From an uncultured Bacteroidota bacterium (lineage in GTDB: Bacteria; Bacteroidota; Bacteroidia; Flavobacteriales; Flavobacteriaceae), in assembly GCA_902609035.1 (NCBI GenBank), contig CACLQG010000018.1, positions 1 to 21,871 on the forward strand: DNA of 21,871 bases. Direction: 5' to 3'. The notes under the pieces were generated by a model, which saw nothing but the letters and a program-made list of their open reading frames with translations, was not told the DNA's origin and made no database searches. The position numbers and the translations under genes were made by a program. Below, piece after piece: positions 1 through 6,482 of this stretch. The first letter of the stretch is position 1. Each line of letters opens with the position of its first letter.

Positions 1-383
1 AGGCCATTGCCGAAGCACGAGATAAAGGAGATCTTAGTGAAAATGCGGAGTACGATGCTGCCAAAGAGTCACAAGGCCTTTTGGAGTTACAAATTTCAAA
101 AATGGAGGCCACCTTATCCAATGCCCGTCTCATTGATGAATCCCAGCTTGACACGTCTAAGGCATTAGTTCATTCCACGGTAGAGGTAAAAAACAAGAGT
201 AACGGCGCCAAAATGAAATACAAACTAGTTGCACAAAGTGAAGCCGACCTAAAAACAGGTAAAATATCCGTTGATTCTCCCATAGGAAAAGGTCTATTGG
301 GGAAAAAAGAAGGAGAAATTGCTGAAATCAGCGTTCCCAACGGGACCATTGAATTGGAAATTATTTCCATTAGCCGCGATTAG
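1..383 (+). CDS. greA: Transcription elongation factor GreA (5' end outside window)
   Basis: GreA enters the RNA polymerase secondary channel and stimulates cleavage of backtracked transcripts. The reading frame is open from position 3 and ends with TAG at 381-383, giving about 126 residues. Compared with the roughly 158-residue family, about 32 N-terminal residues are missing. The visible part starts in the coiled coil (AIAEARDKGDLSENAEYDAA) and keeps the acidic tip residues of the DLSENAEY motif, which position the catalytic metal. The C-terminal FKBP-like domain follows, with the family-typical stretch ISVDSPIGKGLLGKKEGE. The HIT gene starts 2 bp after the stop, so the two are probably co-transcribed. 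Nothing suggests it is broken; it is cut only by the window edge. Confidence 0.95.
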   Translation, partial: AIAEARDKGDLSENAEYDAAKESQGLLELQISKMEATLSNARLIDESQLDTSKALVHSTVEVKNKSNGAKMKYKLVAQSEADLKTGKISVDSPIGKGLLGKKEGEIAEISVPNGTIELEIISISRD

Positions 384-385
384 AA

Positions 386-775
386 ATGCCAAGCATTTTT
401 TCAAAAATCATTGCCGGCGAAATACCCTGCTATAAAGTTCACGAAGATGAAAACTGCTATGCTTTTTTGGACATAAACCCTAATACAGTGGGGCATACCC
501 TATGTGTTATCAAAAAAGAGGTGGACAAAATCTTTGATCTTTCAGAGCAAGATTACAACTATCTGATGCAATTTTCCAGAAAAGTGGCGGTAGCGGTACA
601 GAAAGCCATTCCTTGTAAAAGAGTAGGGATGAGTATTATCGGGCTGGAAGTTCCGCATGTTCACGTTCATTTGATTCCCCTTAATACAATGCAAGACGCC
701 ACATTCCTAAAAAAGGTAAATCCTACCCCTGATGAGTTTGCAGCTACTGCGACAAAAATTCAGGAATATCTCTAG
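386..775 (+). CDS. HIT-family nucleotide hydrolase/transferase
   Basis: This 129-residue protein belongs to the histidine triad superfamily, soluble enzymes that hydrolyse or transfer nucleoside phosphates (Hint/Fhit-like). The triad HVHVHLIPL carries His91, His93 and His95, with His93 the expected nucleophile. The N-terminal part has the usual start (SIFSKIIAGEIPCYKVHED) and the PNTVGHTL segment found in the family. Its ATG lies 2 bp after the greA stop, and this pair is probably translated from one message. The precise substrate cannot be read from sequence; Hint-type adenosine phosphoramidase activity is the default family expectation. Its stop is 2 bp from the stop of the convergent histidine kinase gene, leaving no room for a terminator between them. 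Confidence 0.93.
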   Translation: MPSIFSKIIAGEIPCYKVHEDENCYAFLDINPNTVGHTLCVIKKEVDKIFDLSEQDYNYLMQFSRKVAVAVQKAIPCKRVGMSIIGLEVPHVHVHLIPLNTMQDATFLKKVNPTPDEFAATATKIQEYL

Positions 776-777
776 CA

Positions 778-1923
778 CTATTTCTTTAAAACGATTTCGA
801 AAGTAGTTTTTTTTCCCAAATCAGAAGATTTTACACTTATTTTCCCCTTGTGGTAGTCCTTAATTATTCTTTTGGCCAAAGAGAGGCCTAGACCCCACCC
901 GCGTTTTTTAGAGGTAAATCCAGGGCTAAAAATCTTCTTAAAGTGTTCTTTTTTGATTCCTGAACCTGTATCGCTGATCTCAATACTTACAGATTGAGGC
1001 CATTCGAAAAATCGGAGCGTAATTTTTCCTTTCCCTTTCATAGCATCAATACCGTTTTTGATTAAATTTTCTAGCGTCCAGCTAAAAAGTTGAGTATTCA
1101 AAGGGAGCAATATTTTCTTTTTGGGGAGTTCACTGTTAAACGTAATTAAATCTGAGCTCCGTTTCTCCAAATATTCAATGGTTTTATGAGTTTCGCTTAC
1201 TACATCCGCCCTTTGCAACTCTGGCAGTGAGCCTACCTTAGAGAATCGGTCAGTAATGACTTGTAGCCGCTCGATGTCTTTTTCCATTTCATCCAAAGGA
1301 TCACTTTTTTCCTTTTCTTTAAGTAAGGTGATCCAACCGATCATAGAGGTTAGAGGAGTCCCAATCTGGTGGGCTGTTTCTTTTGCCATAGCTGCCCAAA
1401 GTCTGTTTTGCTCTGAAATTTTGGAGGTTTTGAAAACAAAGTATAAGACCGCTCCAAAAAGGAAAATAATCAGCAACAAGGCAAGTGGGTAATATTGAAG
1501 TTTTTTCAGAAGTACAGAGTCTCCGTAATATAATTTTTGATTGATGTTGGAAAGACTATCTTGGTAACTTATCAAAATCGGTTGGTTTTCTCTTTTAATC
1601 CTTTCCAATTGATTATATATCACCACTGAATCCTCAGTTAAAGGATTCCAGTCAATATTTTTATGCCCTATGATTATACCCTCCTCATCTACTTGAATCA
1701 TGGGATTGATCCAAGTTTGCTGAAGCACTTGAAAGGTAAGGTTGTTCACAGTACTATTTTCGATCAGCTCCTGTTGGGCCATACCCCACAACTCCATTTT
1801 GGTACGCTCCTCTTTTTTAAGATTTTGAAATAGGATATTGGTATTCCACAAAATTAATGCAACGATAAAAAAGGCTACGAGAAGCCAACTATTATTCTTA
1901 TTTTTTTTGACGAAAGCCAACAC
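778..1923 (-). CDS. Membrane-bound sensor histidine kinase
   Basis: A 381-residue two-component sensor kinase. A transmembrane helix at about residues 12-29 and a second at about 146-165 enclose an extracytoplasmic domain of about 115 residues with no recognised fold. The dimerisation/phosphoacceptor region has the H-box AHQIGTPLTSMIGW with His185. The ATPase domain has the N-box ENLIKNGIDAM (285-295), G1 DTGSGI (318-323) and G2 GWGLGLSLAKRI (342-353). All catalytic motifs are intact. The chosen start is GTG at 1921-1923: an in-frame stop lies 12 codons or fewer upstream, and no downstream ATG precedes the first membrane helix. No response regulator is adjacent, so it is an orphan kinase here and its signal and partner are unknown. 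Confidence 0.93.
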   Translation of the reverse strand: MLAFVKKNKNNSWLLVAFFIVALILWNTNILFQNLKKEERTKMELWGMAQQELIENSTVNNLTFQVLQQTWINPMIQVDEEGIIIGHKNIDWNPLTEDSVVIYNQLERIKRENQPILISYQDSLSNINQKLYYGDSVLLKKLQYYPLALLLIIFLFGAVLYFVFKTSKISEQNRLWAAMAKETAHQIGTPLTSMIGWITLLKEKEKSDPLDEMEKDIERLQVITDRFSKVGSLPELQRADVVSETHKTIEYLEKRSSDLITFNSELPKKKILLPLNTQLFSWTLENLIKNGIDAMKGKGKITLRFFEWPQSVSIEISDTGSGIKKEHFKKIFSPGFTSKKRGWGLGLSLAKRIIKDYHKGKISVKSSDLGKKTTFEIVLKK

Positions 1924-2001
1924 CTCATTGCAGTATTAGATAAAGCTAAGATATGCAAATAAAAGAAAAACATTTCGCCATTATGCACACGAAACTTTTT
2001 A

Positions 2002-2009
2002 TAAATTTG
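2002..2009 (+). promoter_or_regulatory. -7 promoter element for the DUF3127 gene
   Basis: TAAATTTG matches the Bacteroidota -7 consensus TAnnTTTG and lies 22 bp before the ATG at 2032. No good TTTG -33 element is seen at the usual 17-23 bp distance, so recognition may rest on the -7 box alone. Confidence 0.5.
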
Positions 2010-2031
2010 TTAAAGTATCAAAATTCACAAT

Positions 2032-2406
2032 ATGGAGGTATCTGGAAAAATAAAATGGTTGGACGAAACCAAAACTTATGGCAATAACGGCTTCAGAAAA
2101 AGAGAGGTTGTAATCACAACAGAGGAACAATACCCCCAACACATTATGGTAGAGTTTATTCAAGATAAATGTGACTTACTCAATGCCTTTCAGATGGGTC
2201 AAAATGTAAAAATAGGGATCAATCTCAAGGGACGTGAATGGGTCAACCCACAGGGAGAGACCAAATATTTTAACTCTATACAAGGGTGGCGTATAGAAGC
2301 TATTACAAGAGAATCAAATTCTGAGATGCCTAACATGCCTCCCCCTCCAGCATTCGAATCTGCAGATGATACCTCTGATGGACTAGATGACGACCTGCCC
2401 TTCTGA
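2032..2406 (+). CDS. DUF3127 protein with SSB-like C-terminal tip
   Basis: A 124-residue protein of the DUF3127 family, largely confined to Bacteroidota and without an established function that I know of. Residues 1-93 form a compact beta-rich domain rich in conserved aromatic and charged positions (GREWVNPQGETKYFNSIQGWRIE). A short disordered linker with MPNMPPPP (99-106) follows, then an acidic tail ending DGLDDDLPF. This domain-linker-tip layout copies that of single-stranded DNA-binding protein, whose C-terminal tip (acidic residues, then Ile/Leu-Pro-Phe) docks replication and repair enzymes. A role near single-stranded DNA is my inference. It is transcribed from its own -7 box and ends 1 bp from the stop of the convergent tag gene, itself a DNA-repair enzyme. 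Confidence 0.88.
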   Translation: MEVSGKIKWLDETKTYGNNGFRKREVVITTEEQYPQHIMVEFIQDKCDLLNAFQMGQNVKIGINLKGREWVNPQGETKYFNSIQGWRIEAITRESNSEMPNMPPPPAFESADDTSDGLDDDLPF

Positions 2407-2407
2407 A

Positions 2408-2983
2408 TTATTTCTGTATTTCATTGAATCGGGGGCAATCTTTCAAATGGTCATTGACCATACCCGTAGCTTGCATAAAGGCGTAAACCACAGTGGGGCC
2501 TATAAACTGAAAACCCTTTTGTTTTAAATCTTTACTTATCAATTTAGATAAAGGGTTTTTGGCAGGAATTTCTTCCATATTTATAAAACCATTTTGTTGC
2601 GGTTTTCCACCCACAAAATTCCAGATGTATTTTGAAAAAGAACCGTACTTTTCACGGATTTTAATAAAGATTAAAGCGTTATTTACCGATGCTTTGATTT
2701 TTTTATAGTTTCTAATAATACCCTTATTGTTGAGCAATGACAATATCTTTCTCTCATCGTATTGGGCCACTTTTTCAAAATCAAATAAATCAAAAGCGAT
2801 TCTAAAATTTTCCCTTTTCCTTAAGATGGTGATCCAACTAATTCCAGCTTGAAAAGTTTCAAGAGTCAAGTACTCAAATAATTTATGATCTTCATAAACA
2901 GGCACTCCCCATTCTTGATCGTGATAGTTTTCGTACAAAATGTCCCCGATACACCAAGAGCACCTTTTTTCTGTATTTTCCAT
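2408..2983 (-). CDS. tag: DNA-3-methyladenine glycosylase I
   Basis: Tag excises 3-methyladenine from alkylated DNA in base-excision repair. By comparison with E. coli Tag, the zinc ligands are all present: in this 191-residue numbering Cys8 (KRCSWC), His21 (YHDQEWG), His179 (VNDH) and Cys183. The base-recognition segment LETFQAGISW with its Glu and Trp is also conserved. The frame stays open upstream to a TTG at 3005-3007, but that codon sits inside the terminator of the tsf operon. The ATG at 2981-2983 puts the first Cys 8 residues from the start, close to position 4 in E. coli, so I chose it. The gene follows the ribosomal operon in the same direction after the terminator; no clear promoter of its own is visible. 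Confidence 0.93.
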   Translation of the reverse strand: MENTEKRCSWCIGDILYENYHDQEWGVPVYEDHKLFEYLTLETFQAGISWITILRKRENFRIAFDLFDFEKVAQYDERKILSLLNNKGIIRNYKKIKASVNNALIFIKIREKYGSFSKYIWNFVGGKPQQNGFINMEEIPAKNPLSKLISKDLKQKGFQFIGPTVVYAFMQATGMVNDHLKDCPRFNEIQK

Positions 2984-3005
2984 TTCTACCAAGTTAACTT
3001 TTTTC

Positions 3006-3036
3006 AAAAAAAAGCACCTTCAAAGGCAAATGCTTT
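3006..3036 (-). terminator. Intrinsic terminator of the rplM-rpsI-rpsB-tsf operon
   Basis: On the minus strand, AAAGCA and TGCTTT pair around a nested CCTT/AAGG stem with a short bulge, and a run of eight T follows immediately. It lies 22 bp beyond the tsf stop. This is the standard form of a Rho-independent terminator for the ribosomal operon upstream of tag. Confidence 0.7.
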
Positions 3037-3057
3037 ATTATTTAGTTTAGTCGGTTT

Positions 3058-3879
3058 TTAACCCAAAGCAACACGTTCAAAACCTGTAATGACCAAATCT
3101 GCGTGAGCTGATTTAACGTAATCGGCTACAGAAATCTTACTATCTTTGATAAAGGTTTGATTGATTAGGGTGTTGTCCTTAAAAAATCGCTTGATTTTTC
3201 CGGTGGCAATATTATCTAACATGGCTTCAGGTTTACCTTCTTGTCTCAATTGGTCTTTGGCAATCTCAATTTCTTTTTTCACAACGCTAGAATCTACACC
3301 CGTTTCATTAAGTGCAATGGGATTCATGGCAGCCACTTGCATGGCTACATTTTTTGCAATTTCGGCAGCATTATCTACTATGCCAGAAAGCCCTACTAGG
3401 GTAGCAATTTTATTACCTGCATGGATATATGATCCTACATAAGGGGCAGTGAGTTTATTGAAACCTCCAATTTCAATTTTTTCACCAATAACTCCAGTCT
3501 GTTCTGTTAATTTTTCGGCTACGGTCATCCCTTGAAATGTACTTGACAAGAAAGCATCTTTGGTATCAAAGCCTAGTGCGTGATCTGCCAAACCTTGCGC
3601 CAGTTCTAAATAAGAATCGTTTTTAGCGACAAAATCAGTCTCACAGTTTACCGATACCAACACACCGGCTGTCTGATCGGTATTTACTTTAGCCAAGGCC
3701 GCCCCTTCAGAAGAGACCCTATCGGCACGATTGGCCGCCACCTTTTGGCCTTTTTTTCTTAGATTATCTATCGCTTTATCAAAGTCTCCTTCTGCATCAA
3801 CCAATGCTTTTTTACAATCCATAATGCCAGCTCCTGTAGTCTTTCGGAGTTGATTAACTTCTGCTGCTGTAACTTTCAT
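3058..3879 (-). CDS. tsf: Translation elongation factor Ts
   Basis: EF-Ts catalyses GDP release from EF-Tu during translation. The 273-residue product has the N-terminal UBA-like domain (VNQLRKTTGAGIMDCKKAL, residues 8-26) and the invariant TDFV motif at 81-84 that inserts into EF-Tu. Two core subdomains follow, and length fits the family (about 270-320). The start is ATG, 21 bp after the rpsB stop. This is the last gene of the rplM-rpsI-rpsB-tsf operon and is followed by an intrinsic terminator. Nothing unusual is seen. Confidence 0.98.
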   Translation of the reverse strand: MKVTAAEVNQLRKTTGAGIMDCKKALVDAEGDFDKAIDNLRKKGQKVAANRADRVSSEGAALAKVNTDQTAGVLVSVNCETDFVAKNDSYLELAQGLADHALGFDTKDAFLSSTFQGMTVAEKLTEQTGVIGEKIEIGGFNKLTAPYVGSYIHAGNKIATLVGLSGIVDNAAEIAKNVAMQVAAMNPIALNETGVDSSVVKKEIEIAKDQLRQEGKPEAMLDNIATGKIKRFFKDNTLINQTFIKDSKISVADYVKSAHADLVITGFERVALG

Positions 3880-3900
3880 GCTTAAATCTATAATGGTTAT

Positions 3901-4770
3901 TTATTCTTTTTCACTATCTGCAGCACCTTCGTCACTGGGTTCAAGAGTCTCTGGAGCTGAAGCTTCTTCTTTGGATTTCTCAACTGAAGGAGTTTCCTCA
4001 ACTTTTATTTTAGTAGTAGCTTCAATATTATCCATTTCAGCTGCTCCTTCAGTTTGAGCTTGCTCTTGGGCTTCTTTTTCGTTTTTGCGTTCTTGAAGCC
4101 CTCCTTGGACTGCATCGACCACCAAAGTCATAATTTTATCAATAGACTTGGTAGCATCATCATTAGCAGGGATTACAAAGTCAACCTCTCTGGGATCAGA
4201 ATTGGTGTCCACCATCGCAAAAATTGGAATTTTTAACTTTTTCGCTTCTTTGATAGCAATGTGTTCTCTTTTGATATCTACTACAAAAAGAGCCCCTGGT
4301 AATCGTGTCATATCGTTAATTGAGCCTAAGTTTTTTTCCAACTTTGCTCTCAATCGGTCAACCTGAAGTTTTTCCTTTTTTGAAAGTGTTTCAAAAGTAC
4401 CCTCTTTTTTCATTCGGTCGATGGCACCCATTTTTTTAACAGCTTTTCGGATGGTGACAAAATTGGTCAACATTCCTCCGGGCCATCGCTCAGTGATGTA
4501 GGGCATTTTTACCTGTTGTGCCGATTTAGATACAATGTCCTTTGCTTGTTTTTTGGTAGCTACAAAAAGAATTTTTCTGCCAGATGCAGCAATTTTTTTC
4601 AAAGCTTCAGAGGCTTCTTCAATTTTAGCCACTGTTTTATATAGACTAATTATGTGGATTCCATTGCGCTCCATATAGATGTAGGGAGCCATGTTGGGAT
4701 TCCATTTTCGGGTAAGGTGTCCAAAATGGACGCCTGCAGAGAGCAGGTCTTTTACATTTGTTTGTGCCAT
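3901..4770 (-). CDS. rpsB: Small ribosomal subunit protein S2 (uS2) with long acidic tail
   Basis: S2 binds the 30S head/platform region late in assembly. Residues 1-225 are a full S2 fold: N-terminal [15 protein letters not shown], the coiled-coil region around 110-155, and the signature [19 protein letters not shown] (188-206). From about residue 227 a tail of some 60 residues rich in Glu, Ala and Ser follows, low in complexity and without predicted structure. S2 in E. coli is about 241 residues, so this tail is an addition; variable acidic S2 tails are common in this phylum. The gene is preceded by a 133-bp leader after rpsI that can fold, which may serve autogenous control, and it is followed by tsf. 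Confidence 0.98.
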   Translation of the reverse strand: MAQTNVKDLLSAGVHFGHLTRKWNPNMAPYIYMERNGIHIISLYKTVAKIEEASEALKKIAASGRKILFVATKKQAKDIVSKSAQQVKMPYITERWPGGMLTNFVTIRKAVKKMGAIDRMKKEGTFETLSKKEKLQVDRLRAKLEKNLGSINDMTRLPGALFVVDIKREHIAIKEAKKLKIPIFAMVDTNSDPREVDFVIPANDDATKSIDKIMTLVVDAVQGGLQERKNEKEAQEQAQTEGAAEMDNIEATTKIKVEETPSVEKSKEEASAPETLEPSDEGAADSEKE

Positions 4771-4903
4771 AGTTTAAGTTTACTTTCTATAAATAGTAGC
4801 AATAAACCTTAAGGTCTATTTAGATGCTAAACTGATTCCGCCATAGCGGTTCAAGCGACAGGTTTTAATTAAATGAATGAACTTATCATCTCTTACTATT
4901 ATA
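4771..4903 (-). promoter_or_regulatory. Putative structured leader of rpsB
   Basis: The spacer between rpsI and rpsB is far longer than the other gaps in this operon (0 and 21 bp). On the minus strand, TATAATAGTA (4894-4903), directly after the rpsI stop, can pair with TACTATTTATA (4788-4798), closing the whole leader. Inside lie GTTCA/TGAAC, a perfect CCGC-TATG-GCGG hairpin (4838-4849), GTTTAG-CAT-CTAAAT and the palindrome ACCTTAAGGT (4806-4815). Autogenous control of rpsB by S2 is known in E. coli; use of this leader for that purpose is inference. No strong internal promoter was recognised. Confidence 0.4.
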
Positions 4904-5290
4904 TTAACGTTTAGAGAATTGATGTTTTTTCCTTGCTTTTTTCTGGCCAAACTTTTTACGTTCTACCATTCTGGGGTCACGCGTTAATAGGCCTTCTGAC
5001 TTTAAAACACTACGGTTTTCTTCGTCGATTTTGCACAATGCTCTAGAAATTGCAAGTCTAACTGCTTCTGCTTGACCGTTGTAGCCTCCACCTTTCACAG
5101 TAACCGTTAGAGCATAATTTGCTTGGTTTCCAGTCAATGCAAGAGGTTGGGTAATTTTGTATTGTAAAGTAGCAGTGGTGAAAAACTCATTGTAGTTTTT
5201 CTTATTGACCGTTATAGATCCTTTTCCTTTTGATACATAAAGACGGGCAACAGAGGTTTTTCTTCTACCGATTGTATGAATGACTTCCAT
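4904..5290 (-). CDS. rpsI: Small ribosomal subunit protein S9 (uS9)
   Basis: S9 is a 30S head protein whose C-terminal tail reaches the P-site tRNA anticodon stem-loop. The 128-residue product begins with MEVIHTIGRRKTSVARLYV and contains the family stretch TVKGGGYNGQAEAVRLAISR. It ends in the basic tail KKARKKHQFSKR, whose final SKR is the tRNA-contacting end. Length is normal. The ATG immediately follows the rplM stop with no spacer, so translational coupling with rplM is likely. Confidence 0.98.
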   Translation of the reverse strand: MEVIHTIGRRKTSVARLYVSKGKGSITVNKKNYNEFFTTATLQYKITQPLALTGNQANYALTVTVKGGGYNGQAEAVRLAISRALCKIDEENRSVLKSEGLLTRDPRMVERKKFGQKKARKKHQFSKR

Positions 5291-5746
5291 TTATATATGT
5301 TCTTTGATATTAATGGTTTTGGGCTTTTGAGCATCGTGTTTATGTTCGCTTCCAACAAAAACTTTAAGGTTTTTGAACAAAGCAGCTCCCAATTTATTTT
5401 TGGGTAACATCCCCCTAACAGCATTTTCAATCAAACGCTCTGGACCTTTTGCAGTCAACTGCTCTGCGCTGAGAGACCTCTGTCCACCAGGATAACCTGT
5501 GTGACGAATGTATTGTTTTTGCTTCCATTTGTTTCCAGATAGACTAACTTTTTCCGCATTGATCACAATTACGTTGTCTCCACAATCAACATGCGGCGTG
5601 AAATTTGTTTTGTGTTTGCCACGGATGTGAATCGCCACAATAGAGGCAACCCTTCCTAGGGGAACGCTATCAGCATCAATCAATATCCACTGCTTATCTA
5701 CAGTATTTGCATTGGCTGAAATAGTTTTATAATTTAGTGTATCCAC
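5291..5746 (-). CDS. rplM: Large ribosomal subunit protein L13 (uL13)
   Basis: L13 is an early assembly protein of the 50S subunit. The 151-residue product starts MDTLNYKTISANANTVDKQW, the usual N-terminus in this phylum, and contains the conserved HVDCGDNVIVINAEKVSLSG and GMLPKNKLG segments. Translation starts at GTG (5744-5746): no in-frame ATG lies nearby in a homologous position. It heads the operon rplM-rpsI-rpsB-tsf. A canonical -7 box lies 35 bp upstream. Confidence 0.97.
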   Translation of the reverse strand: MDTLNYKTISANANTVDKQWILIDADSVPLGRVASIVAIHIRGKHKTNFTPHVDCGDNVIVINAEKVSLSGNKWKQKQYIRHTGYPGGQRSLSAEQLTAKGPERLIENAVRGMLPKNKLGAALFKNLKVFVGSEHKHDAQKPKTINIKEHI

Positions 5747-5762
5747 GAGTGTTTGGTCTAAA

Positions 5763-5788
5763 CCCTATTAATTAGGGGTGCAAATCTA
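5763..5788 (-). promoter_or_regulatory. Promoter -7 element and 5'-end hairpin of the rplM operon
   Basis: On the minus strand TAGATTTG (5781-5788) matches the Bacteroidota -7 consensus exactly. Just downstream, where transcription should begin, CCCTA and TAGGG (5763-5777) form a short inverted repeat. The -33 position reads TTTT rather than TTTG, so it is weak. The hairpin would lie at or near the 5' end of the ribosomal-protein mRNA. Confidence 0.6.
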
Positions 5789-5977
5789 CAATTATTCCGT
5801 TCTTTGTAAAAATATTTTACCTTTTTTATTGTAAAACTGCTGTTTTTTGATACCTGATTAACTAAAAAGGGAATCGCCAAAAAAATTAATTTGCTATGAT
5901 TTGGATGCCAAAAAGACAATTGACTCTAATACTCTGTTTAAACTCCAACTCGATTTCTAAGGGTGTGGAGGGTCAAA

Positions 5978-6323
5978 ATGAACTTACTAACTTACCTATT
6001 TGGGTCTCTATTAGCTTGACTTATGGACCATTTCACTTATGGCCAAGCGATTGAAGAAAATCAGCAAAAATACCAAAATATGCTAATCATTTCTGAGGGT
6101 GGATTGCTGTAATCATGTGCTGAAGGATTTGCTAAAATATATTAAATAAGACAAATCATATATGACCGTTGGTGGATCCAGCTGGGGTTACTTAATAATG
6201 TTATGGGTTTTATGAATAAATTTGATGAATTGTTTAGCTTATTTGACACCATCATCAACCATTAGATATTATAGTATGGATGAATTGGGGAATTTCATTG
6301 AGGAATTATTTGACTTAATGTGA
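5978..6323 (+). pseudogene. Decayed reading frame of unknown identity
   Basis: The gap 5789-6482 has no intact gene. Within it, one frame from an ATG at 5978 reads like a protein for about 95 codons but is broken by TGA (6017) and TAA (6110, 6143), ending at TAG (6263). It starts MNLLTYLFGSLLA, which looks like a signal peptide, and later gives FTYGQAIEENQQKYQNMLII and GLLNNVMGFMNKFDELFSLF. A related-looking piece, MDELGNFIEELFDLM, continues in another frame (6276-6323), as if after a frameshift. I do not recognise the family. Random AT-rich sequence is the alternative explanation. I see nothing in 5789-5977 beyond the rplM promoter region, nor in 6324-6482. Confidence 0.3.
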
Positions 6324-6482
6324 TTTTACATTTTAGTAGATTAACAGATCTAAAATCTATTCTAAAATTATAATCTAAATTTCTTAAAACTTTTTATGAT
6401 TATTAGACTCGACCTTCATTTTATTTAAACTCTATTGAACATTTTGAAAGCCTACTCCCATACTTAAAAAATCAACTTAATA

